Source of the DNA: Inonotus obliquus
Taxonomy: Eukaryota; Basidiomycota; Agaricomycetes; Hymenochaetales; Hymenochaetaceae
DNA length: 64,000 bases
Assembly (NCBI GenBank): GCA_032164295.1
Contig: JAJHTX010000002.1
Coordinates: 3,782,001-3,846,000, forward strand
Direction: 5' to 3'
Shown here: positions 32,299 through 46,021 of the stretch, piece after piece
Layout: each line of letters opens with the position of its first letter
Position numbering within the stretch: the first letter of the stretch is position 1
Position numbers and translations under genes: made by a program
Notes under the pieces: model-generated
The model's input: the letters and a program-made list of their open reading frames with translations, nothing else
Databases searched by the model: none
What the model was told of the DNA's origin: nothing

Positions 32299-35200
32299 TC
32301 ACCGATGCGGCCGTCGCCAATTCGGCTGGAACGAGTTATTAGCACCAACCATATGACCCTGTCCAAAGCCAGACTGCATATGCCTCGGTGCACCCTGTCC
32401 ACGCTGCGTACCGCGAAAATCTCCGCCACCACCGAACATCATATTTCCTGGGAACATTCCAAAAGACTGGTGCATCATCTGCGCTGTCTGTGCAATTGGT
32501 GGTACACCAGCGTTTTGTAAAGGTGCAGGTGTTGCGGGCTGTGGTGATTGGGGTGGTTTCCAGTTCTATATGGACAAATGGCGTGTGAGCATCAAAATTA
32601 AAGGTAATTGCCTCGATGCTTCAAAAGGCTTACATTCTCCTTCCCAACTTTATACAACTCCTCCAGCTTCTCGTCCCAGATGCCCTTCTCTTCATACTCC
32701 TGGAATGCTCGAAAGAGAAGCAAAGAACAGCGCGCATCTTCAATGGAGTCGTGTTCTCCGGACTGTATGCTCTGTTTAAGCACCGCCCATGTGAGGAAGC
32801 GAAGTGAGAGACGTCTATGTCGAGACTCAATGAAATAAATGTCAACCGTGTCGAGCACGCGGTCCGCGGGGACAAACAAATCTGAGATAATTGGTCGGGT
32901 AAATTGAGCACCAGAACGATGAGACCTTACTGATGATACGGAAATCCTTCTTGAGACCATGCCCAATAAAGACGCATCCAAGGTCGACTAATAACCGAAG
33001 TTTCTTGTACGCCATCTTCAATGGCACGAGCGTATGTCTCGAAAGATGAGGATCCAGGTCACCATCTTAAACATCCATCAGCAATTAAACGAATAAACCT
33101 GCCGAAGATATCAAACTTACATTTAATTCCAGAATACTCTGTGAGATAATCTACGATTGCCTCGCTTGTGTGGATATGGTCATCAATGAAAGGGATACCG
33201 AGCTTCGGTCCGTCTGCAGCACGAAGGACCGAGACTCGCGCAAGGCCTAAGCGGGCCGGGCGAAGAACTTTCTTTGTCCCATCTGACTTGTACTCCGACT
33301 CTTCCTGCACGCAAGCACGTAGGGTCAAACACCAGCGGAAGGAGAAGGAATCAGGCGAACCTGTTGCATTGAAACGAATTCGGCGTCAATTGCAACCATA
33401 GTCCCCGGTTTAGGGAGTTCAGCTACACCTAATAACTCGTGTTTGACAGACGAATTGTCACGATTCCTATGGCGGAAATAGACCATTAGCAAGAAACATA
33501 AATGAAACCCATTAGCACCTACACGGCAATGTTGATATCTCGACACAAGATGGACAAGTCAAGATCCCTCGACAGAGCACCCAAATTCAGTTTGTCCTGC
33601 ATGTCCACTCGTTCATAGTATAGAATGGCCGGAACCTAAGAAACTTTTCCATTGGCCTTCGAGTTGCTACGCATGGTAGAATAAAACATACTTTCCAGGT
33701 TCCTGGAAAACCAATCGCATCTTTCTCCGAAACGTTCGTCACCACAAAGTCATTAAAGACGACCCATGGTTCTTTGAGGCCACGTCTCTCGGGTTCCGGA
33801 ACTGGGACCATTGATCAGATTGAATACAGCCTGGCACATACTGTGGATTTATACCAACTCTTCACGACAGATGCGAGATGCCCATATTTCTTGCCCTCGG
33901 GGACGACTTCGACAATCAAAGACTACGAAAGATGCTAAAAATGAGCTCCACGACAAGCACGAATGCAAACTTACGCGAAGTTCATACTTCACGACCTCGA
34001 GATCATCAACTCCATCAACTTGTCCTCGAAGTTCAATGAATGGCTGTGCAAATGTCCCTTGCCTGTGCCGACTATCAATACAAAGCCGATGCGACGGAAT
34101 TCCTGATTCATATATAGACGTATTGAGTGCCAATATAGGCGGAAGGTCCTTCGTTGATACCGACTTGCGGCTTTCATTCGTCGAGAACTGTTTGCACAGT
34201 GGGCAGGTAGCCTTGTACACATTTCCGCGTAATAGGGACTCTCGAACGATAGTTGCAAAGTCCGTTGCAGCCGAGTGACTCCCAGACACCTTGTTCCGCG
34301 ATCATTATTGTCGATTCTTCTGTCTGAAATTTATGTGGCGCTTACAGATTTCGGAAACATCAAATCGGTCACATGGGCCATGCCTTCCTTCTGTCGCCGT
34401 CCTTTGCAGCTGGCACAGTAAATATTTGTCTTGGCGTCCAAACCAAGGAGTTGTGTGATAGGTGCGGCAATCATGGAAGGCGTCGTATTCTCTGACGGTA
34501 CGATGAGAGGATTCTGGGGGAAGTTATTACCCTCCGAGCTCAGCTGATCTAACAGGAATCTGTGGAAACCCTGTATTGTGTCACTATAGTTATGCGCAGG
34601 CTTGCCGTAGTCGATGTACGAAATTTGATTACATGCTAAGTACACAACCAGTCTCAGTAATCGAATAAAGGAGTCAAAATTCGACGGTACATGCCTTGAG
34701 CAAGCACTCCAACGGTCTTGCAGAAATTACTTGCTTGGCAGTTGACGCCTCGTGCATCACCGAGCATTCGCATGGCAAAACCAAGCTCACAGAGGAAGCA
34801 ATGCTCGCGATTGCAATTGGTCAAAATGTGCGACTCTGCGAGACGTCGTATCGGAAGGCAATAGTGCAGGGTCTGGACGAGAGAGTTCGTATATGAGTTG
34901 ACGATGTGAGACTCGAGTCCACTATAGTCTGTCTTGTTATAAAACCTAGAAGCTCATTGCCTCGGTCTCAGTTTGGTTCATATTCACAGTCTAGACTCAC
35001 GCGAAATCGAAATCCTCGACACCAAACTTCGAGTACTGAATGGAGACTTCTCGGTATGGACGCGGTATCTCAACCAGACCTTCTTCGATAGGAGTTTCAG
35101 GCTCTGTCTTGAGAAGAGTTTCGATAACACTGACAGGACTTCAGACAAGATTACTTACCTCGCCAGACCGAGGTCGAGCACTTCGGAATCGTCCTGTATC

Positions 35201-36643
35201 TTTTTTGGAGTCCGTCGATACAACGTTGCGCTTGCCTTGAAGTTCCTTCGGTAAAGTAGCATATCCCACAAACTCGTTTACTTTCATGGTATTTAGGATT
35301 TGTGTCGGTATCCTCGGTGGAGGTGGGTATGACAGATTTCGCGGCAGAAACTTGGGTGTCCAGGAAGACAGGAGCAGAGAATCATAATGCGGCATCCCAA
35401 TGGAGTTCAGGGGTCTGGAGAGAGTTGACAAAACCCTAAAAGATATGCTGAAGGACTTACGTCGAGTCCGACCATTCAATATTGGGCAATGGCTCAGGAA
35501 CATCTGGCCATTCAACGGGTTGGCCCTCAAAGCCATTGAAGGGCAACGTTCCTTCTTCATCACCCGCAGTCATCATCTGGATGTTTCCATCGGCGTCTCC
35601 AAACGCCAGATACACGCCTGTGGCAGATACTGCCACGGAGCTGATGTACGAGTTCACGTCAAGCTTGATGGCCAATCATCAACAACGAAGCGCACACATG
35701 CAGCTGTATCTGTTACCTGATAAAACTCGCCACCACCCGCAGGATCAGATGTATCCACAATATTCACCAAGCCTCTGGTTGACGTGATTACAACACTTTT
35801 GGACCGCCGGGGAAGAGTATTGATGAACCCCGGGCCAGTCGAAAAAGAGACAGGTGGCAGAGCCTTGAAGCTACGCAAATCATACACTTTAACCAGTGGT
35901 TCTGGGAAGGGGCGCCCTTGGCTGCTCATCGCGTGAGTACATTGGGTGAAGAATACGTATTAGAACATACCTGATGCCCCAACCAATGGAGAACACGAGA
36001 TTTCCGCTCACCTCAAGACCTTGTACACCCTTTGTATGCGCCTTTACAGACCTCTCGCCGAAATCACCTTTCATGCCGACGCGCACGTCATGTGTTCGTA
36101 TGCAACCATCCGCTGACCCAGACAGGAGAAGAGTGTGCGAAGAGACGAGATGCGTTAGGAGTGCTGGTGCGGGCCATTGCCTTACGAGCTTTCCGCTCGC
36201 ACTGTTGATTAGCGAGAGTTCCGGGACGCCTGTTGAAATAGCAATGTTTGGAGACGCGCTGATGGAGTTCGAGAACGTCGTAATTGCCTGAAATGACCTG
36301 TGCGTTGCGGTCAGAAACATCATCGTGCAATGCTACGAAAACCTCACCTGTGATACCAGTTATTCGCACCGCTCTTGCTCCATTGCCCAATACCTCCTCC
36401 AGTAGACCCAAGAGCTCTAACATACTTATCTCCAGCGAGAATCTTCTTCACAGCAAGCTCTCCCCCAACAGGGAACGCGACTCCGCGTGTGCCCTGCGTG
36501 CCATAATACGCAACAATACTTCCGATGTTGTTACCCGTCCACAGCGCGTCTGAAACGGGATCGAAGGCAAGCGCGGTTATGGGTTGAGGATAGAGCCCAT
36601 TCTGTGTTGCTATGGATGCGATTGGGCGGTAGGTCGTCGACAT
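32299..36643 (-). CDS. PAN2: PAN2, catalytic subunit of the PAN2-PAN3 deadenylase
   Basis: Spliced gene. I chose ATG 36641-36643 ([29 protein letters not shown]), which opens the WD40 propeller (about 36640-35450) with repeats such as [16 protein letters not shown] and [16 protein letters not shown] linker and the catalytically dead ubiquitin-hydrolase-like domain follow (about 35100-33590; [50 protein letters not shown]). The DEDDh exonuclease is at about 33420-32640: [13 protein letters not shown] (D and E), [32 protein letters not shown] (D) and [14 protein letters not shown] (catalytic H and D). All key residues are present. The C-terminal tail is Gln/Gly/Met/Pro-rich and ends NWRRPHR. 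Pan2 shortens poly(A) tails in the first, distributive step of mRNA decay. It is divergent from the TBC gene with 153 bases between starts. Very secure. Confidence 0.96.
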
Positions 36644-36796
36644 TGTCCACAGACGCGAGTCAGTGCAGGCGCGGGCGGAATCTGATTTATCGAGGCGTAT
36701 ACTGACGACACATTCTCGGCCAAGTCCGAATCCCTTGGTCATGGAGATCAACCTCTGTTCTACGCACTTCACTGTGACCTTCACTGCCTACCTACA
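36644..36796. promoter_or_regulatory. Short divergent promoter, PAN2 / TBC1D5-like gene
   Basis: Start codons at 36643 (-) and 36797 (+) are 153 bases apart, so the promoters overlap. The open frame of PAN2 continues upstream past its start to about 36784, but the conserved protein begins at 36643. Confidence 0.55.
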
Positions 36797-39620
36797 ATGC
36801 CAGACATCTGGATACGACCAGGACCGCAGAAGATAGCGTATGTGCCAACATGCTGCATGGTTCCGCTTTGCTGATATGCAAAGATCCTCTATAGTGCAGC
36901 ATACGAACATATCTTTCGATCCAACACGCCTCTTTCTAAGCTTAAGGATGCTGCGTTTGGCGGCCGGCTCTTATCGGACCCGCCTGAGCAAGACAGCTTG
37001 AGAATGGTGGGTAGGAGTATAATATGGAAGGTACGACTTTAATCCTCCCTTATATACGACTGAATGGTTAAATGAGATGTGCTCCAACAGCTATTCTTGA
37101 TACCTACAGTGCCCTTGACCCCTCCAGCATCCCAGTCTCCTGCAAGACCGCCTCTGGACTCTCTAGAAGAACGCAGGAAGGAATATACTTCTCTTCTTCT
37201 TGAGAAAATGCGAGCACCAGATGGCAGCTATGAAGAGAACTTCAGCATACCTGGCGTTGATGAACTTCCGCGACGTACTGAAGGAGCAAACACGAATTTA
37301 CAACGCGATAATCCACTCAGCTTACATGAGGATGTGAGTAGCTCGTAGATTATATGCTTTTATTCCAACAAATGACTCCCTACAAGAATCCATGGAAGGA
37401 TTGGTTTTCTGCCGTTGACCTTCGCAAGACGATTCGGCAAGATGTAGAGAGAACGTAAGCTTCACTATTTCGGCGCATCTAACGTGTCTATTCATCCAGT
37501 TTGAGCTGATTAGGTTTCCTGACACGGACTACTTCCGTGATGCGGATGTACAGGCTCAACTCACGAATATACTTTACATATATTCCGCCACGCATGCTGA
37601 CATCGGGTATAGACAGGGCATGCATGAACTCGTGGCGCCGTTATTCTATGCCGTTGACTATGACTCTTTGACTTCTTCTGAAGTCCCGGACGTTGAAGTT
37701 ACCGGATTCTGCTCGCGAACGTGGGTAGCTGCAGATGCGTGGATGTTGTTCAGCGAAGTGATGAACGGTGTGGGTATCTGGTATGAATGGCGGGAACCGA
37801 CGCCGCCTCCCATGCCAGCGGCATTACAGAATCAATTCCGCCATGGTCCACCAGAAGGCCAAATGGACCTGAAACCCTACGTTGCGCCTATTGTACTCTC
37901 GTGTCAAAAATTACAATCTCAGATGCTCAAGGCGGCTGATCCCATGTTGTGGCAAACAATGCAGAATGCCGGTATTGAACCGCAAATATACGGAATGTCA
38001 GTCTTCCTCCGCAAAATCAGTTCTATATTCGACTGATTACGTCGCGATCTCGCAGCCGTTGGTTACGCTTGCTACTCACGCGAGAGTTTAGTCTTCCCGA
38101 TGCCATGATACTCTGGGATGGCATATTCTCCTGCGATAACACTTTCGAACTCGTTCCATGGATATGCGTAGCCATGCTTATACGCATTAGGAATCAATGT
38201 GAGCATTGTCTCTCGTGTGTCAGTACAACGGAAAATTAACATCATACAGTAATACCCGCAGACTACAGCAGCCAGCTTACGGTCCTTCTCAGATACCCAC
38301 CACCTCCCCCAGACGTTGACTCATCGAGCCCTCACCACGCTGTTCTCCTCCTTCGTCAGGCTTTCGCTTTGTACACATCTCCCACTCCCTCTACTGGATC
38401 CTCCATTGCAATTGAAAACCGGAACCTCCTGAACATTCCCTTGGAGGTACCAGAGCCACAGCAGTCCCCTGCTCGAACGCGTCGGCCCTTGACGAGGGTG
38501 CGTTCGAGTACGGACGTTCGGAGGGCTGCAGCTGGACCGAGCAGACCTCTACAAAGTCAGAATCACTCCGTCAAACAGTCTCAGTCTCTGCAGGTCGGAT
38601 TCCCGGAGCTCTTCGCGCGCGGTCTGCTTGAGAAGGGCGAGAGTCTTGGAATCAACAAGACCGTCATGAATGCCGTCTCGGAACTCCGCGTAAGTCGTGG
38701 TAAATATTACTCCCGTCTTGTCAACTGAGGAGGCTATATAGAAAAACATCCCGGATCTGGCTAGCCAGTTAATCGGAACTCCATCATCTGAAAGTGCCAA
38801 CCATAGTTCCTTTCCACTAGTTAGCGAGCGAACCCCAGAGGAACGCCCGCCATGGGAGCATCGTACGCGCGCTGAGGTGGAGCGGGAGATTACCAACTTA
38901 CGCGCTTTGCAGAAGATAGTGGGTGATGCTGTGGGTTTGGCAGTCGATGCATTGTTGCAAGACGAAGGCGAGGAACGAGACGCGGAATCAATCAAGCGGA
39001 TCAGAAACCGAAAACGCGAGGCTCTTGAGAGTTTGGCTCATGTACGCGATTTACTGAAGGGTACTGCTACGGATATTGATGAAGAGAGGCTATATGGAGA
39101 GGACGAGTATAAGAAACGTCGACGATCGCTAGGAACACAAAGTGGTGAGGCAAGGCAATCAGCTTCATCCCCACCAAGACCGCCTGAGCCTGCAGCAGCG
39201 CCACGTCCGTCTTCAGACCACCGCCGACAGAAGTCTTCTCCACCTGCACAGTCATTACCGAGTCACCCGATCCCGTCATTACCACGAACTCCAGTTATCT
39301 TCCAACCACAACCTGAGCTCGTATCTATGAAGCAAGTCGCGCATGCGACTACTCTTCCTCGACAAAAGAGCGGTTCGATCTTTTCGAAACCCAACGCCAA
39401 ATCGGCGTTAGAGTCGGAGACATACCAAGCGCCATGGAATTACACCAAATCGAACTTCTCGACGCCGACGCTCACTTCTACGGCATTGCCTCGGCCCCCG
39501 CCCCGCACATCCCAGTCGCCGGTTTCCGTGCGTTCTGATACTTCTTCATCATCTTACACCAGTCCGCCTGTTCGCCAGGTGCGAAAGGCGAGCAATGATC
39601 CACTAGGAGCCCTGCCATAG
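36797..39620 (+). CDS. TBC-domain Rab GTPase-activating protein, TBC1D5-like
   Basis: Spliced gene. ATG 36797 (MPDIWIRPGPQKIA) joins across intron 36838-36894 to AAYEHIFRSNTPLSKLKDAAFGG. The TBC domain shows LLEKMRAPDGSY, the arginine finger in LRKTIRQDVERTFPD (the IxxDxxR motif), the glutamine finger in DIGYRQGMHELVAP, then PQIYGI, RWLRLLLTREFSLPDAMILWDGIF and VPWICVAMLIRIRNQ. The insertion between the R and Q halves and the helical C-terminal region (REITNLRALQKIVGDAVGLAVDALLQ) fit TBC1D5. The tail is long and Ser/Pro-rich. These proteins speed GTP hydrolysis by Rabs; TBC1D5 acts on Rab7 with retromer at endosomes and in autophagy. Both catalytic fingers are present, so GAP activity is expected. 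Rab7 as the target is inference from the family. Ends 235 bases before SDH1. Confidence 0.9.
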
Positions 39621-39855
39621 CAAAGACCTTCCGATTAGATAAATTATAGAAATGAGGAATATTCACCTATTTTTTGAGTTGTTCCGGTTTTCTCCTAGAG
39701 TGCGTAATTAGAGCGCTGCAATTGGCGAAGCGTGTGTCCAGTTACCGAACGATCTTCCGACGTCCCCGTTCTGGTGGGTAACGTGATCACGCATCAATTT
39801 CGAATGACAGTGATACATCCCAACTTGTCCCTCAACAACCTTGTCGTCACCGCCA

Positions 39856-42397
<2,542 letters not shown>

Positions 42398-44054
42398 ACA
42401 TGCGAATGGAAACGGAACGTTTAATGAAAAGTAAGGAAAGAGCGACTGTCAGCGGGCGAGCATGTGTTTGCCTTTTGTTCAGACCAAATCATCGAATCAA
42501 TGTCTCACGAGTAATACGTGGTTGTTGTTTTCTAGTTAGTTTGCTCTTTTCTTTGCAACACAATACTCTATCCATGATCACCAAGCATGAGAAAATCGCT
42601 TCTGAGGTTATGCGCCATTTCTTCAGTAATTAGTCCTTCATTCGGCTTGAGAAACCCTTCGAGAGCATTCTTCACGCAATCTGTAGTCGCTCTAGTCTCC
42701 GTGCAGCATCAATCAAATGTCCGATGTTCATGTTGTTCTATAATATCTTCCTCGTGACCTTGGGAAATAGCACAAATAGATACAAAGTGCGTAACACCGA
42801 CATTGTGTGTCAATGTGTGTGCTGTGTTCTTTCAAGTAACTTGGAAACTTGGACGCCACGACTCCCGTCTGCGAGCCCTTTCGACCTCATGGCTTTGGTA
42901 TATTCCCCGGGTACTCGGCTTGACATTGCCCTCGCATCTAGCTGGGAGGTCTTAGTCAGAGTCAGAGCCGCTCGTGCGAATGAAAATCGCGAAAACATCC
43001 TGTGTCCTGTGTTTCATAACATGATCAGAGCCCTTCCAGTCAGATCTCATGGAAGATGAAGGCAATATTTGCTTGATTTGCCTCAAATGGCACGCCAAAA
43101 CATTGCCTAAGCTGGTCGTGTCGGGTCTCTGGAATCACTACGGTGCCGCGTCGAAATTGTGATGACTCATCAAACCATGTGTCTGGCCTCTACGCCTTAC
43201 GACGAAGAAATGGTGGCCTCTATCTAACTTGTTTGCGTCTTGTCTGGATTGCCGAGGCCAGGCGTAAGCTCACTGCACCATCCGTCCATCACTGACAAAT
43301 TATCTCACAGAGTAATTCTTGCCCTTCGGGCGAGTGGCACTCCGAGCCGTCCTTGTTTTATTCATGACATCGAGCAGTCTCTATCCACCTCCACTCTCTT
43401 TACAATTTCCAATCTACACCGACACCGACACAGAAATTCAGCAATCAGATCCTGACTCAGTGAGCTGGAGTACGCCCATGCGGTCGAAACACTTTGCACG
43501 AACCTCCAAGTCGCTGCCATTGTAAGATGTTAGCGCTCACAAATGCGGGGCTTCAACTTCTCTGCCAAAGCTGCAGGAACAGGCGCTTGAGACGAGATTC
43601 CGCTCTGGATCAATCAATCACCACCATCAGACAGGGTTATTGCCAAATTAGGAAAACTTCTTGTTCACTAATAGGAAATACTCTGGACAGCGTTTTCCGA
43701 TTGACCCGATACCGTTGATGCTCAATGTTGTTACACTGAGGGAATCAGTTGCGCTGTTGCTACATTCTTCGTCGAGACTCCGTGCTGGGAAACGTAGCAT
43801 GGTCAGCCAGTTCTGACTCTTACTCATAGCATTATGCTGGTGGCGCATTGACCAAAGTCGAATTACTATGAGTTACAGCTGATGTTTCTAATTTACCAGC
43901 CTCTCCGGTGAGGACTGACTCCCTGACTTTGCGAAAGAAGTACCTAATGATGGCGCACTCGCTTGTCAACATAAATTGAAGCGAACTCAACACATTGACT
44001 TCATTCAGTACCCATTCGACTTTCATTGTATCCACAAGATTCATTCACGATAAG
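42398..44054. other. Intergenic, no convincing gene
   Basis: About 1.7 kb between SDH1 and the phosphatase gene. Open frames such as 42724-43059 (+), 43648-43848 (-) and 43832-44044 (-) have no recognisable domain and no clear splice partners. The last part is the phosphatase promoter. A decayed gene could be present, but I cannot show it. Confidence 0.4.
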
Positions 44055-44775
44055 ATGGGCTGGAGGAACAACACCGACGCGGTCATTGCAGGCAAACTTT
44101 ATCTTGGAAAGTAAGTCTATTCTTCCTTATCCTTATCTTTTTACGATATCCCCTCCCTCTTCCCAACCAACTAACACGTCGATCACAGTTTGAATACGGC
44201 ATCCTCTTCACAAGGATTGCACGAGCGTGGAATCACGGATATCGTATCAGTATGCAACGAACCCATTCCCGCCCATGACCCGCGATCTGGATATCGTGTG
44301 CACAAGATTCCAGTAGAGGACGAACCAACGGAAGATATTCTCATTCACTTACCGGCAGCGTGCCAATTCATACATAAGGCAATGATAACCCCTGGTGCAG
44401 TAGTTCTAGTACACTGTGTCCAAGGACTATCGAGGAGCGCTTGCGTCGTAGCTGCTTACCGTACGTCCGCTCCAGACCTTTATATCAAATCCAATCGTGT
44501 GTTCAATGACAGGATTGATTATCCATTGCATAGTTATGTGGGCCAGGCAAGTGTCTGCAACAGATGCGTTGACAGCCATCCGTCAAGCGCGTGAGCAAGT
44601 GTGGCTTAATCCAAGCTTCCACGAACAGCTTGTACTCTTCGAAGCTTGTCGTTATGCACCAAGCCCGAATGAAGGCATCTATGTCAAGTGGCGTATGCAA
44701 CTTGATGAAGCTCGTCGGCAAGTTGCTGCGCAGAGGGCGAGGGCCGGAGGTTCTTCCTCCAGCAGAGTTGGTTGA
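44055..44775 (+). CDS. Dual-specificity (DSP-type) protein phosphatase, 189 aa
   Basis: Exons 44055-44110, 44189-44460 and 44534-44775 give 570 bases, exactly 190 codons with the stop. The protein is a single DSP domain: AVIAGKLYLGNLNTASSSQGLHERGITDIVSVCNE, HKIPVEDEPTEDILIHLPAACQFI, then the signature VLVHCVQGLSRSACVVAAYLM. HCxxGxSR supplies the nucleophile Cys and the phosphate-binding Arg. The acidic VEDEPTEDI stretch probably carries the general-acid Asp. TDALTAIRQAREQVWLNPSFHEQLVLFE is the usual C-terminal helix. Such small atypical DSPs remove phosphate from Ser/Thr and Tyr, or sometimes from non-protein substrates. No substrate-docking domain is present, so the target cannot be inferred. 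Ends with a short basic Ser tail. Family strong, role unknown. Confidence 0.92.
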
Positions 44776-45953
44776 AGATCTTTTTTCGACTTAGGCTATG
44801 ATTTGGGATGACTCCTGTGCCTCCTTTCGGATTATGCTTGTCCGGAAAGCTATCCTATCCTTTTCCACGTTCTAACTTATATTAATTTATGACTCTAGAT
44901 TGCATGTAGTACTATCTCGCACTCTAGATTGGTACTTTACAACCTCCTTAATTCGTTATCCTTTCTCGCATTTCACTGTATAGCATATACATTCTATAGC
45001 TTACTTTGTACCATATAATCATTACACAGCTTATTGATCAAACCTGATGTGAAATCAGAATTCAGGCCTGAATATGAAATTCATTTACAAGGACACCGTA
45101 GAGCATCAAAAATAATTATACTCTTTTGAAAGTAAGCATCGCGCAGGAGCTATGTAGTAGTCATGTACATAGCTGCGCCATCCGCGCTGACTATAGCCGT
45201 GTAACTCCGATAGTAACTCCATACACATATATATTCAAGAATATTTCAATACCAAACCCTCGAAATTCTCAATTGACCGTTTGTAGGGTTGTAGCGAGCG
45301 TGAGAGTCTTGCTTTTGGCCCTTTGGCCTAATGATCCTTCGACACTTTGGCTTGAACAGTTTCATCCAATGTTACATGATTGAATGTCAGAGAACTGAAT
45401 ATATCAGATTTTTTTTCTTGATCCTCGGTAGTACCTTCGATCAAAAGTAAGATATAGTGGCGTTGATGTTTGATCCGTCGGGAAAGGAATTCGATTTACA
45501 TTTGATGTCTGATCTCAAATGAGGAGATGAGGAGACATCGGACTCAGAACCACGCAAAGTAATGCAAAGTACATAGAAGGAACGAGGAAACAGGAAATGA
45601 CAAATGACCAGCCCAGACTAGAGGAACCGTTTCAATATGAACTCCTGTACTCCTGACGACTCCTGGCTCCTGACTACCAACGCATGAGGGATGGGGTAGT
45701 GAAGAAGAAAATCGAAACTGATTTCGAAATTGAAATTTGTAGTTTAATTCAGCCACAAAGTCAAAGGATGACGACGGGACGAGCCTGAGGGGACCGCCGC
45801 CCGGCTTCCGAGTCGGTTTCGGCTAGACAAGGGGAATCAGTGCCAGTGTCGTTGTCGCTAAGTTTACAACGCACGACGGCGACTCGGTTGGGTGGATACA
45901 CGATGCACGATACACCGGATACATCAGCGGCTGAGCAGTGAGTATAGAGCATC

Positions 45954-46021
45954 GAGCACAGAGCACAGAGCACAGAGCACAGAGCACAGAGCACAGAGCA
46001 CAGAGCACAGAGCACAGAGCA
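45954..46021. repeat. Heptanucleotide minisatellite, unit GAGCACA
   Basis: Nearly ten perfect head-to-tail copies of a 7-base unit. Because 7 is not a multiple of 3, all three frames of the minus strand read as a Cys/Leu/Ser-rich heptapeptide repeat, which creates spurious open frames. A preceding half-related segment (TATAGAGCATC) may be a decayed unit. Confidence 0.95.

Noticed and set aside
42810..42998. 62-codon minus-strand frame behind SDH1 as a small gene
   Set aside because: Too short, with no recognisable family and no partner exons.
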